From positions 62,001-126,000 of IMG/VR virus record IMGVR_UViG_3300046170_000519: 64,000 nucleotides of DNA; one strand, written 5' to 3'. This document shows, in pieces, positions 39,656 to 48,676 of the stretch. The DNA is from a virus. Each line of letters starts with the position of its first letter. Position 1 is the stretch's first letter. Under the pieces are notes generated by a model. That model was given only the letters and a program-made list of their open reading frames with translations, was not told where the DNA came from and searched no databases. The translations under genes and the position numbers were made by a program.

Positions 39656-42121
39656 TTATGAAGAGAAGTTTACTTCCCCATTTTCATATCTAAAATGTAT
39701 ATTTGATTTCGATTTTATTTTTTTTGCTAGTATTGATTCAGCCACAGGAGTTTCTATATGAGATTGGAATAATCTTTCAATAGGTCTAGCTCCAAGAGAA
39801 ATGTTAGAAAGCTCATCTAGAAAAAAATTAACTAAAGAGTTTTCAAGGAAAATTTTAACTTTGAAGTTATTTTTTGCCATTTTTTTATTCAAATTTGTGA
39901 GATGCTGATTAATTATTCTTTTATAATCTTCATTTGAGAAATCTGAGAAGAAAATAATTTCATCTAATCTGTTAATAAACTCAGGAGAAAAGAAAGATTT
40001 AGCTTTATCAATAACTTTATCTCGTACTATATCTAATTTAGCATCATGATTTTGAAAACCAATATGAGATCCAGAACTTGAACTCATAATTTCACTACCT
40101 ATATTACTCGTTAAAATAATTAAACAATTAGAAAAATCAGCCTGCCTTCCGAAATTATCAAATATTTTCCCCTCATCAAGAATAGATAGCAAACTTTTAA
40201 AGACTTCGGGGTGAGCTTTTTCTACTTCATCAAACAAAATCACACTATAAGGATTCCGACGAACTGAATCGATAAATTTACTACCTTCATCGTAACCAAC
40301 ATAGCCTGGAGAAGATCCAGTAATTTTTGAAACACTGGCTGCCTCACTAAATTCGCCCATGTCCAGCCTGATTAAATTATTTTCACCGCCATAAATGATT
40401 TTAGAAATGATTTTAGCAGTTAAAGTTTTTCCTGTCCCAGTTTTACCCGTTAATAAAAAACAGCCTATAGGTTTTGCTGGATTAGATAGCCCACAGGTAG
40501 ATCTAACTAATGCTCTATAAATAGAATCTAAAGCTTCATCCTGCCCTACAATCTCTTTTTTGAGTTTAGATTTTAAATTCAAAACCTTTTCATCTAAAGA
40601 TAAAGAAATAGAGCTAATCGGTAAGCCTGTTTTTTCAGAGACTAGACGTTCGATATCTTGAGCATTAATGTGAATTTTTTGTTTAGCAATATCTTTCTGC
40701 CAAGAGTCTAAAAGGTTTTGATATTCAATGAAGAGATTATCTATTTTTTCTCCAATAACACCCTTTTTCTTAGAGCAAGACTCTTGAAAATCTTCGTCAA
40801 TTAAATTTTCTAATTTAGATTCAAGATTAATGAGATTCTCTGGTTTTCTATAAAACTTAACTTTAGCCTTAGCTCCAGCTTCATCTATTAAATCAATAGC
40901 TTTATCTGGCAAAAATCTATCATTTAAAAAACGAATACTTAAATCGACAGCTTTTTTAAGAGAGTTTTTTCTATACAAAACCTTATGAAAAGATTCGTAT
41001 TCAGGAGTCAAGCATTCTAAAATTTTAAAACAATCTTCAGGGGAAGGCTCATTTACATACAAAGGTTGAAATCTTCTAGATAACGCTGGATCTCTTTCAA
41101 TGCTTTTTTTAAATTCAGACATTGTGGTTGCTCCAATACAAGAAATGTCACGCCTAGAAAGAAGAGGCTTTAGGATATTAGCCGCATCTAAACCTCCTTC
41201 TGCGCCCCCTGCTCCAATAAGAGTATGTATTTCATCAATAAATAATATGTTATTTGTTCCTACAAAATATTTATCCAAAAGTTTTTTAAAACGTTCTTCG
41301 AATTGTCCTCTATACTTAGTTCCTGAAATTAAATGGTTCAAATTTAAAGAAAAAATAGTTTTTGAACTAAGGTCATTGGGAACTTTTTTTTGAACAATTT
41401 GTTGCGACAAAGCTTCGATTAAAGCTGTTTTGCCGACACCAGCCTCACCTAAAAGAATAGGATTGTTTTTTTGCCTTCTTGATAAAATTTCAGTCAATGA
41501 TTGTATATCACTTGATCTGCAAACAACTTTATCAAAAGCTCCTGAAGCTGCTAAATCATTAAAATTAATTAAAAATTCAGGATTGTTTTTTACAGTTTTT
41601 GTTTCTGTGGGAATGGGAGCATTTTTAGGATTTAGATGCACTTCTTTAGCTTTTAGAAACTTTTTGACATCATCATATTTATGAATAACTTCACCCTCTA
41701 ATATTGTTAAAATATTTTTAGCAAGTTCTTTGGAGTTAATTCCGAAAGAATCCAAGAAGTTTGAAACATCTCGATCTCGAAATAAGCAAACTAAAACATG
41801 CTCTATTCCTACATAATCATGGATGTAAGCTTCTGCAAGCACCACAGACTCTCTAAGAATTTTTTTAAAAGATTTGGAGTAAGTTAATTTATCTATAGAA
41901 AAAGATTTGCTTTCAGACTTTAAGTTTAGAATTTGATCTATATTCATGGAGGAAAGTTCTCCTGATATATTCATTAACTGAAAGATGCTATGTTGAATTT
42001 TAGAAACTCCATACAATAAATGCAAGGGCTCAATGAATTCATGTTCTAAATCAACAGCAAGCCTTTTTGCTATTTTTATAGATTGTTGAACTCTTGGAGT
42101 AAAGTTTGGTAAAATTTCCAT
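39656..42121 (-). CDS. ClpA/ClpC-like AAA+ unfoldase
   Basis: 821 residues with two AAA+ modules and an N-domain (FTPRVQQSIKIAKRLAVDLEHEFIEPLHLL). D1: Walker A GEAGVGKTALIEAL, Walker B NILFIDEIHTLIGAGGAEG, then a short ClpC-type linker with UVR-like spacing (LINLESKLENLIDEDFQ). D2: Walker A GKTGTGKTLTAKII, Walker B VILFDEVEKAHPEVF, sensor LTSNIGSEIM. Between D2 motifs is SHIGFQNHD, at the position of the ClpP-docking loop (IGL/IGF). It should work with a host ClpP. Its ATG overlaps the polymerase stop (TAATG), so it is transcribed with replication genes. Confidence 0.88.
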   Translation of the reverse strand: MEILPNFTPRVQQSIKIAKRLAVDLEHEFIEPLHLLYGVSKIQHSIFQLMNISGELSSMNIDQILNLKSESKSFSIDKLTYSKSFKKILRESVVLAEAYIHDYVGIEHVLVCLFRDRDVSNFLDSFGINSKELAKNILTILEGEVIHKYDDVKKFLKAKEVHLNPKNAPIPTETKTVKNNPEFLINFNDLAASGAFDKVVCRSSDIQSLTEILSRRQKNNPILLGEAGVGKTALIEALSQQIVQKKVPNDLSSKTIFSLNLNHLISGTKYRGQFEERFKKLLDKYFVGTNNILFIDEIHTLIGAGGAEGGLDAANILKPLLSRRDISCIGATTMSEFKKSIERDPALSRRFQPLYVNEPSPEDCFKILECLTPEYESFHKVLYRKNSLKKAVDLSIRFLNDRFLPDKAIDLIDEAGAKAKVKFYRKPENLINLESKLENLIDEDFQESCSKKKGVIGEKIDNLFIEYQNLLDSWQKDIAKQKIHINAQDIERLVSEKTGLPISSISLSLDEKVLNLKSKLKKEIVGQDEALDSIYRALVRSTCGLSNPAKPIGCFLLTGKTGTGKTLTAKIISKIIYGGENNLIRLDMGEFSEAASVSKITGSSPGYVGYDEGSKFIDSVRRNPYSVILFDEVEKAHPEVFKSLLSILDEGKIFDNFGRQADFSNCLIILTSNIGSEIMSSSSGSHIGFQNHDAKLDIVRDKVIDKAKSFFSPEFINRLDEIIFFSDFSNEDYKRIINQHLTNLNKKMAKNNFKVKIFLENSLVNFFLDELSNISLGARPIERLFQSHIETPVAESILAKKIKSKSNIHFRYENGEVNFSS

Positions 42122-44694
42122 TATTTCAAATCTCCTAACTTCATAAATATTTTTTCTTTTAACAACATTAAAGAGTCTACAAAGACAATATCATTGTGTT
42201 TTGACCCAATGAATGAAACTATATCATCTTTCACTGGCAAAACTTTACCTTGATCTATGTATTCTGAATATTTATTACCTCTAGCATTATCCATAAACAT
42301 AGCTGAATATGATCCGTATTCATCTGAGATTATCATTTTAAAATATTTATTACCATTTCTACTTACACCTTTATAGAAATCTTTTATAACTCCTATAAAT
42401 TTTCCACGACATCTTTCTTCACTGTAAAAATTTAAAGAATTGTAAATGTTTTCTGTGTCTTGGAATACAGATTTTAAATCACAACTATAGCTATAGCCTA
42501 AAAGCTGTGTTTCAAAATACCAATTCGCAAACTTTTCGTACTTGCTGTTTTGTAGATAAATTTCTTTATACTTTGAATATTTAGCTTTAAAATTCTTGAA
42601 CCTCGAATCTTTCATGAAAAGTTTCCCGTCAGAACAAATTAAACCTTTTTCACTTTCCGCTATAATGTTCAATAATTTATTATCGTATTTATCAGCAAGC
42701 TCTACAACCATCTTCTTTTCTCTATCTGTTAGTAAATTAAAAGATTGAGCTTCAAGAACTAAGAGGGGGCGAGAACAAGAATAATTGGGTAGGCAACCAG
42801 CTTGAATTAAAGAAGAAAGTATTCCTATATTTAACCCTGCACTTTTAGCTGAAATAAAAATGTTAAATTTATTTGGGTCTAAATTATCTCTAAATTTACT
42901 CAGGGATTCTAAAGATTTTTCACTAACCCCTTTTATACTATTGAGCCCAAAGCGTAAATTGTCACCTTCTTTGCTGAAATCCATCTGCGACCTTTCTAGG
43001 TCTGGGGGGAGTAATTTTATATTAAAAAAGCTCAACTCTTGAGAAATTTTGTTAATTTCATCTTGCTGACAAGGCTCGAATTTACTCATTTTAAGTAAGC
43101 TTAAGAAAAAATCCTGAGGGAAATTAAATTTTAGGTAGACCGTCCAAGATGCAAGCATAGCATAGGCTATCGAATGGCTTTTGTTAAAAGAATAATTTGC
43201 ACTATCCTCAGCGACTTTCCACAAAATATCCGACACCTCAATTGGGTAATTGTTTTCCTCAATTTTTTGCTGTATTTTCTGTTTCCAAGCTGGCATAAGA
43301 TCAGTTTTTTTCTTGCCAACAATTCTCCTGAGCTGCTCAGCCTCATCTAGAGAAAAACCTACAGCAACAACCATTTTCATTAACTGCTCTTGATATAAGG
43401 GTATTCCTCCTGTGTAGGACAAAATCTCTTTAAAGAAGTCGTGAATGATATTAGAGCAACCAGTTTTTACAAAATCCGCATAGGAATCAGAGAATTCCAA
43501 TGCTCCTGGTCTGGCTAGAGCTATTGTAGCACTAACCTGCTCAAGGTTACCTGGCTTAATTGACTGACAAACTCTATAGTTGGTTTCAGCTTCAATTTGA
43601 AACAGCCCATGAGGAGATCTTATTTGATTTTTTAGGGGAGAATAGATTGATTCGTCAGATAAGTCGATAGAGTTTACATCTATAGATAAAGATTTGCAAA
43701 CACCATGGATTACACTCAAGGTTCTTAAACCTAGAATGTCAAATTTAACCATCAACTCCGACACCCAATTCATATCATAAGCTGTAATGACAGCGCCTTC
43801 ATTAGTTGATTGTAATGGACATATCTCAGATATTTTATAATAAGATATAGCTATTCCTGAGGGATGGACTCCTGTGTTCTTGTTTAAACCTTCTATTTTT
43901 TTAGCTATGCCTATGCATTTTTTATTAGACTTAGCCCAAGAACTAAATCTTTCGCTCTCTTTAAGTGACTGAGAAATAGAGTGAACTTTTCCGAATTTTT
44001 TTGGTATATAGTCGCTTAAAATGTTTACCTCTTTTTCTGATAAATCGTTTACAATTTTACCACATTCTTTAATGCAAAGTTTACTGCTAAGCCTGTTAAG
44101 AGTTAAGATTTTAGCAGTTCTGTTAGGGTTTTTTTTGTCTATATAAGATAAAACTTTCTGACGATGCTCATAAGCAATATCGTTGTCGATATCAGCCAGT
44201 AGACTTCCATCCAGAAAAACTTCTCCATTTAATTCTGTTTTTTTTGCTCTACTTTTAGAAACAAAACGCTCGAAGAATAAATCATATTTTACTGGGTCTA
44301 CATTAGTGACATTAATTAGAAATAAAACTAAAGAACCTGCAGCAGAGCCTCTCCCTGGCCCAACTGGGATATCATTTTCGTGACAAAAATTAATAATATC
44401 CCAATTTAACAAAATGTAATCAACAAAACCTAATTCTTCTAAAGTATCTAACTCATAACTTAATCTTGAGACATAATTGTCATAAGAATGTAATTCAGAA
44501 AAAAAAGATTGGTCTAGAGAATTTAACCTCTGTTCGCACAAAGCTTTTAAGAAAGAAAAATTACTAACTTTATCTGATAACCCAACCTTAGTATAATATT
44601 TTTTTGAAATTTTTATTTTAGGAAGCTTTACTCCAGGAGGAGTTGAACCAGCATAACTTGAAAACTTTTTTAAAAAATTATTTTTACAATTCAT
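42121..44694 (-). CDS. DNA polymerase III alpha-like catalytic subunit (without PHP)
   Basis: 857 residues. The core begins near residue 90: FVDYILLNWDIINFCHENDIPVGPGRGSAAGSLVLFLI (palm, nucleotide site), then LLADIDNDIAYEHRQKVLSYI with the DxD metal Asps in ADIDNDI, KFDILGLRTLSVIHGV with the third Asp (KFD), the region IPLYQEQLMKMVVAVGFSLDEAEQLRRIVGKKKTDLM (fingers), a helix-hairpin-helix part, and an OB-like end (GKFIGVIKDFYKGVSRNGNKYFKMIISDEYG). The N-terminal PHP domain of normal alpha is missing but is encoded separately at 45319-46068. It should be the phage replicative polymerase with the exonuclease gene. Confidence 0.9.
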   Translation of the reverse strand: MNCKNNFLKKFSSYAGSTPPGVKLPKIKISKKYYTKVGLSDKVSNFSFLKALCEQRLNSLDQSFFSELHSYDNYVSRLSYELDTLEELGFVDYILLNWDIINFCHENDIPVGPGRGSAAGSLVLFLINVTNVDPVKYDLFFERFVSKSRAKKTELNGEVFLDGSLLADIDNDIAYEHRQKVLSYIDKKNPNRTAKILTLNRLSSKLCIKECGKIVNDLSEKEVNILSDYIPKKFGKVHSISQSLKESERFSSWAKSNKKCIGIAKKIEGLNKNTGVHPSGIAISYYKISEICPLQSTNEGAVITAYDMNWVSELMVKFDILGLRTLSVIHGVCKSLSIDVNSIDLSDESIYSPLKNQIRSPHGLFQIEAETNYRVCQSIKPGNLEQVSATIALARPGALEFSDSYADFVKTGCSNIIHDFFKEILSYTGGIPLYQEQLMKMVVAVGFSLDEAEQLRRIVGKKKTDLMPAWKQKIQQKIEENNYPIEVSDILWKVAEDSANYSFNKSHSIAYAMLASWTVYLKFNFPQDFFLSLLKMSKFEPCQQDEINKISQELSFFNIKLLPPDLERSQMDFSKEGDNLRFGLNSIKGVSEKSLESLSKFRDNLDPNKFNIFISAKSAGLNIGILSSLIQAGCLPNYSCSRPLLVLEAQSFNLLTDREKKMVVELADKYDNKLLNIIAESEKGLICSDGKLFMKDSRFKNFKAKYSKYKEIYLQNSKYEKFANWYFETQLLGYSYSCDLKSVFQDTENIYNSLNFYSEERCRGKFIGVIKDFYKGVSRNGNKYFKMIISDEYGSYSAMFMDNARGNKYSEYIDQGKVLPVKDDIVSFIGSKHNDIVFVDSLMLLKEKIFMKLGDLK

Positions 44695-45322
44695 ATTTCC
44701 ATAGCATTTTATTGAATACTTCTAGATTTTTTTCTATATCATATAAAGCATCATGAAGTTTAGAGCTATCAAATTCAATTTGATATTTTTCGCATAAAAA
44801 TTTTAAGTTAGTTTTTAAGCCTTTTTTTCTTAAATTAGTTAATTTAAACTGCCATAATAAAAAATTACTAAAATCTATATCTAAGTCTAAAGCTGTTGAT
44901 TTAGCTAAACAGTTGGTGTCAATAGCTCTATTTAGGTAAGAGTAATCTGTTTTAAGATTACAAAGGTTTCTGTGAATATTGTGAATATAAATATCAAAAG
45001 ATAAAATGTTGTGACCAACAACATAGTATTCTTCATTGTATAAATAGCTATCAAATTTTTGAAGACATGATTTGGGGCAGAGAGCCTCAGATTCATAAGT
45101 CGATTTATTAAAACCTGTAACTTTAGCAGCTTCTTCAGAAATGTTTAAAGGATCCCAGCGTAAATAAAAATTAAATCTTTCAATAATTTTTTGACCATGG
45201 CAAACTAAAAAAGCTAATTGCCAAGGTTTATTTTCTGTTGAAACTAAATTTAAATTACAAGTCTCATAATCGAAAATTATAAATTTCCTATCTTTTTTAA
45301 AACGCATTAAAGAATCTTTCAT
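44684..45322 (-). CDS. DnaQ-like 3'-5' exonuclease (epsilon subunit-like)
   Basis: 212 residues. DEDD motifs: IFDYETCNLN (Exo I, about residues 17-26), EEYYVVGHNILSFDIYIHNIHRNL (Exo II, NxxxFD), SKLHDALYDIEKNLEVFNKM (Exo III, HxxxxD). It should proofread for the polymerase, as DnaQ does for alpha. It overlaps the PHP gene by ATGA and the polymerase gene by 11 nt, so the three are made together. Confidence 0.88.
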   Translation of the reverse strand: MKDSLMRFKKDRKFIIFDYETCNLNLVSTENKPWQLAFLVCHGQKIIERFNFYLRWDPLNISEEAAKVTGFNKSTYESEALCPKSCLQKFDSYLYNEEYYVVGHNILSFDIYIHNIHRNLCNLKTDYSYLNRAIDTNCLAKSTALDLDIDFSNFLLWQFKLTNLRKKGLKTNLKFLCEKYQIEFDSSKLHDALYDIEKNLEVFNKMLWKYEL

Positions 45323-46068
45323 GATTGAATTTCAGATAAATAACTTTCAAAAGAAAAATCACTACTCCCAAAACCTGATAGATTTGGATTAGATAGAGTA
45401 GATTGTCTTGAAAAGTTTCTATTACAAATGCACTTGTACGTTTGAAAAGCTTCTACATCAGATTTTTTATTATACAATATTGTTTTTGTTTTTAAAGTTT
45501 GCAAAGAATGGTTCGAGCAATACTGATTAACACTATCTTCTAGAAGATTGTCTATAGGAAGGTTATTATTCTCTATAAAAAAGATAGGCTTAGCAAAATC
45601 AAAATTTGGCATACAAGTAGAAAAGGAAAAATTATTTTTATACAAAAAAGAATCGTAGAAAGGTATGGCTAGAAGCAAATGTTTATCGCTCCAGTGTTGG
45701 GAGATAAGATCGTTAGTGCATACCCCTTGGTTATTACAATGTGTATCACTGTACAATAAATTTAATTTATTGCAACCTTCTTTACTCCTCGCAAAAACAA
45801 TAATTTTATGTTCGTCATCTTTAGAGTCTAGGGAGCACTGCATATTAAAGATCAAACCAAAAACAAAATTTATGCCCGAAAAATCTGAAACTTTTTGAGC
45901 TTGCAAAAAACCTGTTGGTGAATTTTCAACCAAAGTTAGATCATTAATTTTATTATTTATTAATAAATCAAAAATTGAATCAGCAGATTCCGAATCTGTT
46001 TCTCCAGGCTCATTTAAGGTTAGAATACTTTTTCCAATACTATAATGCGATTTAAATAAAGGTAGCAT
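45319..46068 (-). CDS. separate degenerate PHP domain of Pol III alpha
   Basis: 249 residues that resemble the N-terminal PHP domain of Pol III alpha. MLPLFKSHYSIGKSILTLNEPGETDSESADSIFDLLINNKINDLTLVENSPTGFLQAQKVSDFSGINFVFGLIFNMQ follows the usual start (HxHSxYS...DLVxxAkexGmxAlAiTDHgnlyGavxFyxaaxxxGikPIiG). The metal ligands are lost: HxH becomes KSHYS, and TDHG becomes VENSP. So it probably serves as a structural domain, not as a phosphoesterase. First gene of the polymerase operon; AAAGTGTATTAATT precedes the ATG. Confidence 0.7.
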   Translation of the reverse strand: MLPLFKSHYSIGKSILTLNEPGETDSESADSIFDLLINNKINDLTLVENSPTGFLQAQKVSDFSGINFVFGLIFNMQCSLDSKDDEHKIIVFARSKEGCNKLNLLYSDTHCNNQGVCTNDLISQHWSDKHLLLAIPFYDSFLYKNNFSFSTCMPNFDFAKPIFFIENNNLPIDNLLEDSVNQYCSNHSLQTLKTKTILYNKKSDVEAFQTYKCICNRNFSRQSTLSNPNLSGFGSSDFSFESYLSEIQS

Positions 46069-46116
46069 AATTAATACACTTTACATATTAGCAAAAAAAT
46101 CCTTAAAAGTCAAGGA

Positions 46117-46425
46117 TTATCGATAAGAATTCAATAAAGAAATAACCTTGTTCAAATTAAATGAAGAAATTTTTGAAACTATAATATCTCCTTTATGGGG
46201 ACTCATGTAAGTTCCGCTTTCTTGCTCTAAATCAGTGATTAAATAAGAAATAAAATCATGTGCCCCGTGCTGTTTTAACCAATTCCAATAAAGAGTTCTT
46301 GTGCCAACCCTACAATTTAATAGAATATCTTCGAAGATATAAACTTTACCATATAAAGTTATATCTCTAAATGAGTTTATTTCACTTGGAGGTTCACACA
46401 AGGATGAATCTATGATTAACTTCAC
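46117..46425 (-). CDS. unknown small protein
   Basis: 102 residues with a GTG start (MKLIIDSSLCEPPSEINSFRDITLYGKVYIFEDILLNCRVGTRTLYWNWLKQHGAHDFISYLITDLEQESGTYMSPHKGDIIVSK). Strand-rich, with no strong motif. The sequence TGTGTATACACTTTT just before the start contains the palindrome TGTGTATACACA, a possible operator, and lies right after a terminator. Function unknown. Confidence 0.5.
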   Translation of the reverse strand: MKLIIDSSLCEPPSEINSFRDITLYGKVYIFEDILLNCRVGTRTLYWNWLKQHGAHDFISYLITDLEQESGTYMSPHKGDIIVSKISSFNLNKVISLLNSYR

Positions 46426-46438
46426 AAAAGTGTATACA

Positions 46439-46462
46439 CAAAAAAGCTCTCCGAAGAGAGCT
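46439..46462 (-). terminator. Rho-independent terminator with UUCG loop
   Basis: On the minus strand AGCTCTC-TTCG-GAGAGCT is followed by six T. The seven-pair stem and stable UUCG tetraloop end the transcript of the gene at 46555-47622 and its upstream operon (to about 50.9 kb). Confidence 0.85.
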
Positions 46463-46554
46463 GATAAATTATAGAATTTTTATTTTTTTAGATTTTTCGG
46501 GAAGTTTCTTTACGAAACCTTCAAATATATTTTTGCATTAAGTATGCCAAAAAA

Positions 46555-47622
46555 CTATAAACCTAAATCATCATTTAGCGAAGAAGGAAATTTAGGACAA
46601 CCTTCATAAAAAAGCTTTTCTATGTACTCTCCTTCGCTAGAGTTTGCTTTCAAGGTATGCTTATCTGAGGATTTAACGCTTTGGATAACTTCTCCAGAGG
46701 AACTTTTCACAACCCAATACTCAAATGGAAATTTATAATTGCAATGCCACATGGGTGTGCCATCTTTTTTTAACTGACCTGGCTTCTTTGCGAAACCGCA
46801 GGACAATGGACCTGAAAAACTTTTATCATCTGGAAACGGTTGGTCGGCTGCAAAGTTGGAGCAAGCAGTATCATAATTAAAATTGTCCAAATAATTTTGA
46901 ATTTCAGTTAAGTGATGCTCAAAGCCTTCTATTTCATTCAGAGACATTGGCTCCATTTTTAAAACACCCTCCCCATCTAAACCAAGTAAATCTTGCTCTA
47001 AATCAAATTTTAAAAATAAAAATTCAGTACTCAATTCTTCGCAATCAGGGTACATTTTTTTAACAGCTAAACAATATATTAAATTTTGGAGATTATCTGT
47101 AATTTCAGAGCCAGAGTAAACTTTTTTACTTGTTTTAAAATCTCTAATTACAGCCCTTTTCCCTTTGTCATACAAAAAAAGTTTATCTATAAACCCATAT
47201 ATGTAATAATTTAAATCTCCATCAGAAACAGTAATATCAAAAGTTTTTTCAGAAAAAGATTCAAAGGGAGCTTCTTCTGAGTCTCCATAAAAATCATAAC
47301 TCAATCCGTTAACAATGAAATTATCTATTAAATCTAAATCTTCAATCGAATTAACAGGAGGATTTTGTTCAGAAGCTTGAATTTCAACTAATTTTGATAC
47401 AGCTTTTGAGCCTTTTATGGATTTATTTTTTAATATATTTTTGTAATGCTTTTTATGTCTATCTTTACCTAAGTATTCAAAAACGTTATGACAAACACTA
47501 CCTCTAGAAGCTCCAGTATTAGAACTATCTGGAATATGATTTACATATTTGCACCAATAGACCCATGAGCATTTTTCAGCTGTAGAGATTCTACTTGCTG
47601 ATAATCGTACTTTATTTTTCAT
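46555..47622 (-). CDS. Cas4/AddB-like PD-(D/E)XK nuclease
   Basis: 355 residues. Core: RGSVCHNVFEYLGKDR (about 40-55), the strand YIYGFIDKLFLYDKGKRAVIRDFKTSKKVYSG (about 136-167) with D of GFID, D of RDF and K, then LIYCLAVKKMYPDCE (the Q/Y-A-Y-like helix). Cys at the N terminus (EKCSWVYWC) and three Cys at the C terminus (CSNF, CGFAKK, WHCNYKF) could hold an iron-sulfur cluster as in Cas4 and AddB. It likely resects or trims phage DNA. It lies downstream of primase and helicase. Confidence 0.75.
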   Translation of the reverse strand: MKNKVRLSASRISTAEKCSWVYWCKYVNHIPDSSNTGASRGSVCHNVFEYLGKDRHKKHYKNILKNKSIKGSKAVSKLVEIQASEQNPPVNSIEDLDLIDNFIVNGLSYDFYGDSEEAPFESFSEKTFDITVSDGDLNYYIYGFIDKLFLYDKGKRAVIRDFKTSKKVYSGSEITDNLQNLIYCLAVKKMYPDCEELSTEFLFLKFDLEQDLLGLDGEGVLKMEPMSLNEIEGFEHHLTEIQNYLDNFNYDTACSNFAADQPFPDDKSFSGPLSCGFAKKPGQLKKDGTPMWHCNYKFPFEYWVVKSSSGEVIQSVKSSDKHTLKANSSEGEYIEKLFYEGCPKFPSSLNDDLGL

Positions 47623-47623
47623 A

Positions 47624-48670
47624 TTATAAATGTTTTATATTTTGATATATATTTTTTGAAATTTTATTTTTCAAGAAATAACGTTTTGATATTGTTTTAA
47701 CATGCGCTATGATACTTTCATGATTTTTCGAATTAAATTGTTTTTTTTTGAGCCAATTCTCGAAATCAGAATCTTTCATTTCACCGAAATCAGACTTAGT
47801 AGGTAGGCAAATATTTATAGTAGTAGAATTAAAACAAGAAAGGAGTTTTAAAAAGTTTTTTACAGCACTAAATTGACCAGCATTAAAATCTTTCCCTATA
47901 TCATTATTGAAGCAGAGCCAAATTTTTGATAAATTAAAACCCATTAGATTGGATAAGAGTGAGGGTGAGATATCTAAACCAAAAGTAACTAAAACATTTT
48001 TAAAGCCTCTTTCAAAAAGAGATAACATATCTCCAATACTTTCAACGATGTAAACTTCCCGTGAAGATATTATAGAATTCAAAACAGGATAGCTACCGTC
48101 ACTATCTTGACAGAAACAAGGATAAATCCATTGAGTTTTTTTACCCATATGTTTCCATTTCGGCCTACTAGAACCATCTAACATATCTCTACCAGCAAAA
48201 CCATGAATTTGGTTTAATTTATTAAATATTGGAAAGACATACCTTTGGTACATAATACCTGATGTACACATGCCAGATTTTAAAAATTGAAGGGTATTGG
48301 GAGTGATATCTCTATTAATATAGAAAGAATAGTGAGGTAGAAGATTATTTAATTCACTAAAATCGAAAATTTTTTCTTGAGAAATTTTTAATTTTTGATT
48401 GGAAGATCTGCTCACCCTATTGTTTAAAGAAAAGTCTTTTAGTATTTCTTGGGAAGATTCTTTTCCGACAGTTTTCTCAACCAATGCTGAAAAAGGTAAG
48501 AAGTTTTCGCCTGCAACATAATCTTTCCAGACACCTGACTCTTTGTATATTTGGAGAGCTCTAGGGTTATCACCACCTCTAAATACTGCGGAAGATTGCC
48601 AGTAATCCCCCATATCAAGTAGGGGGTAGCCTAAATTTTCTAAAACAGCTTTACAAACAGAACTATTCAT
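47624..48670 (-). CDS. DNA primase with TOPRIM domain
   Basis: 348 residues. After an N-terminal region that lacks the zinc-binding Cys of DnaG (AVFRGGDNPRALQIYKESGVWKDYVAGENFLPFSALVEK), the TOPRIM core appears: REVYIVESIGDMLSLFERGFKNVLVTFGLDI (about 208-238; ES-x-GD-x-LSL motif) and ICWLCF-type KIWLCFNNDIGKDFNAGQF with Asp residues. RYVFPIFNKLNQIHGFAGRDM marks the DnaG core. It should make RNA primers for phage replication, and sits directly before the helicase gene. Confidence 0.83.
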   Translation of the reverse strand: MNSSVCKAVLENLGYPLLDMGDYWQSSAVFRGGDNPRALQIYKESGVWKDYVAGENFLPFSALVEKTVGKESSQEILKDFSLNNRVSRSSNQKLKISQEKIFDFSELNNLLPHYSFYINRDITPNTLQFLKSGMCTSGIMYQRYVFPIFNKLNQIHGFAGRDMLDGSSRPKWKHMGKKTQWIYPCFCQDSDGSYPVLNSIISSREVYIVESIGDMLSLFERGFKNVLVTFGLDISPSLLSNLMGFNLSKIWLCFNNDIGKDFNAGQFSAVKNFLKLLSCFNSTTINICLPTKSDFGEMKDSDFENWLKKKQFNSKNHESIIAHVKTISKRYFLKNKISKNIYQNIKHL

Positions 48671-48676
48671 TCAACA

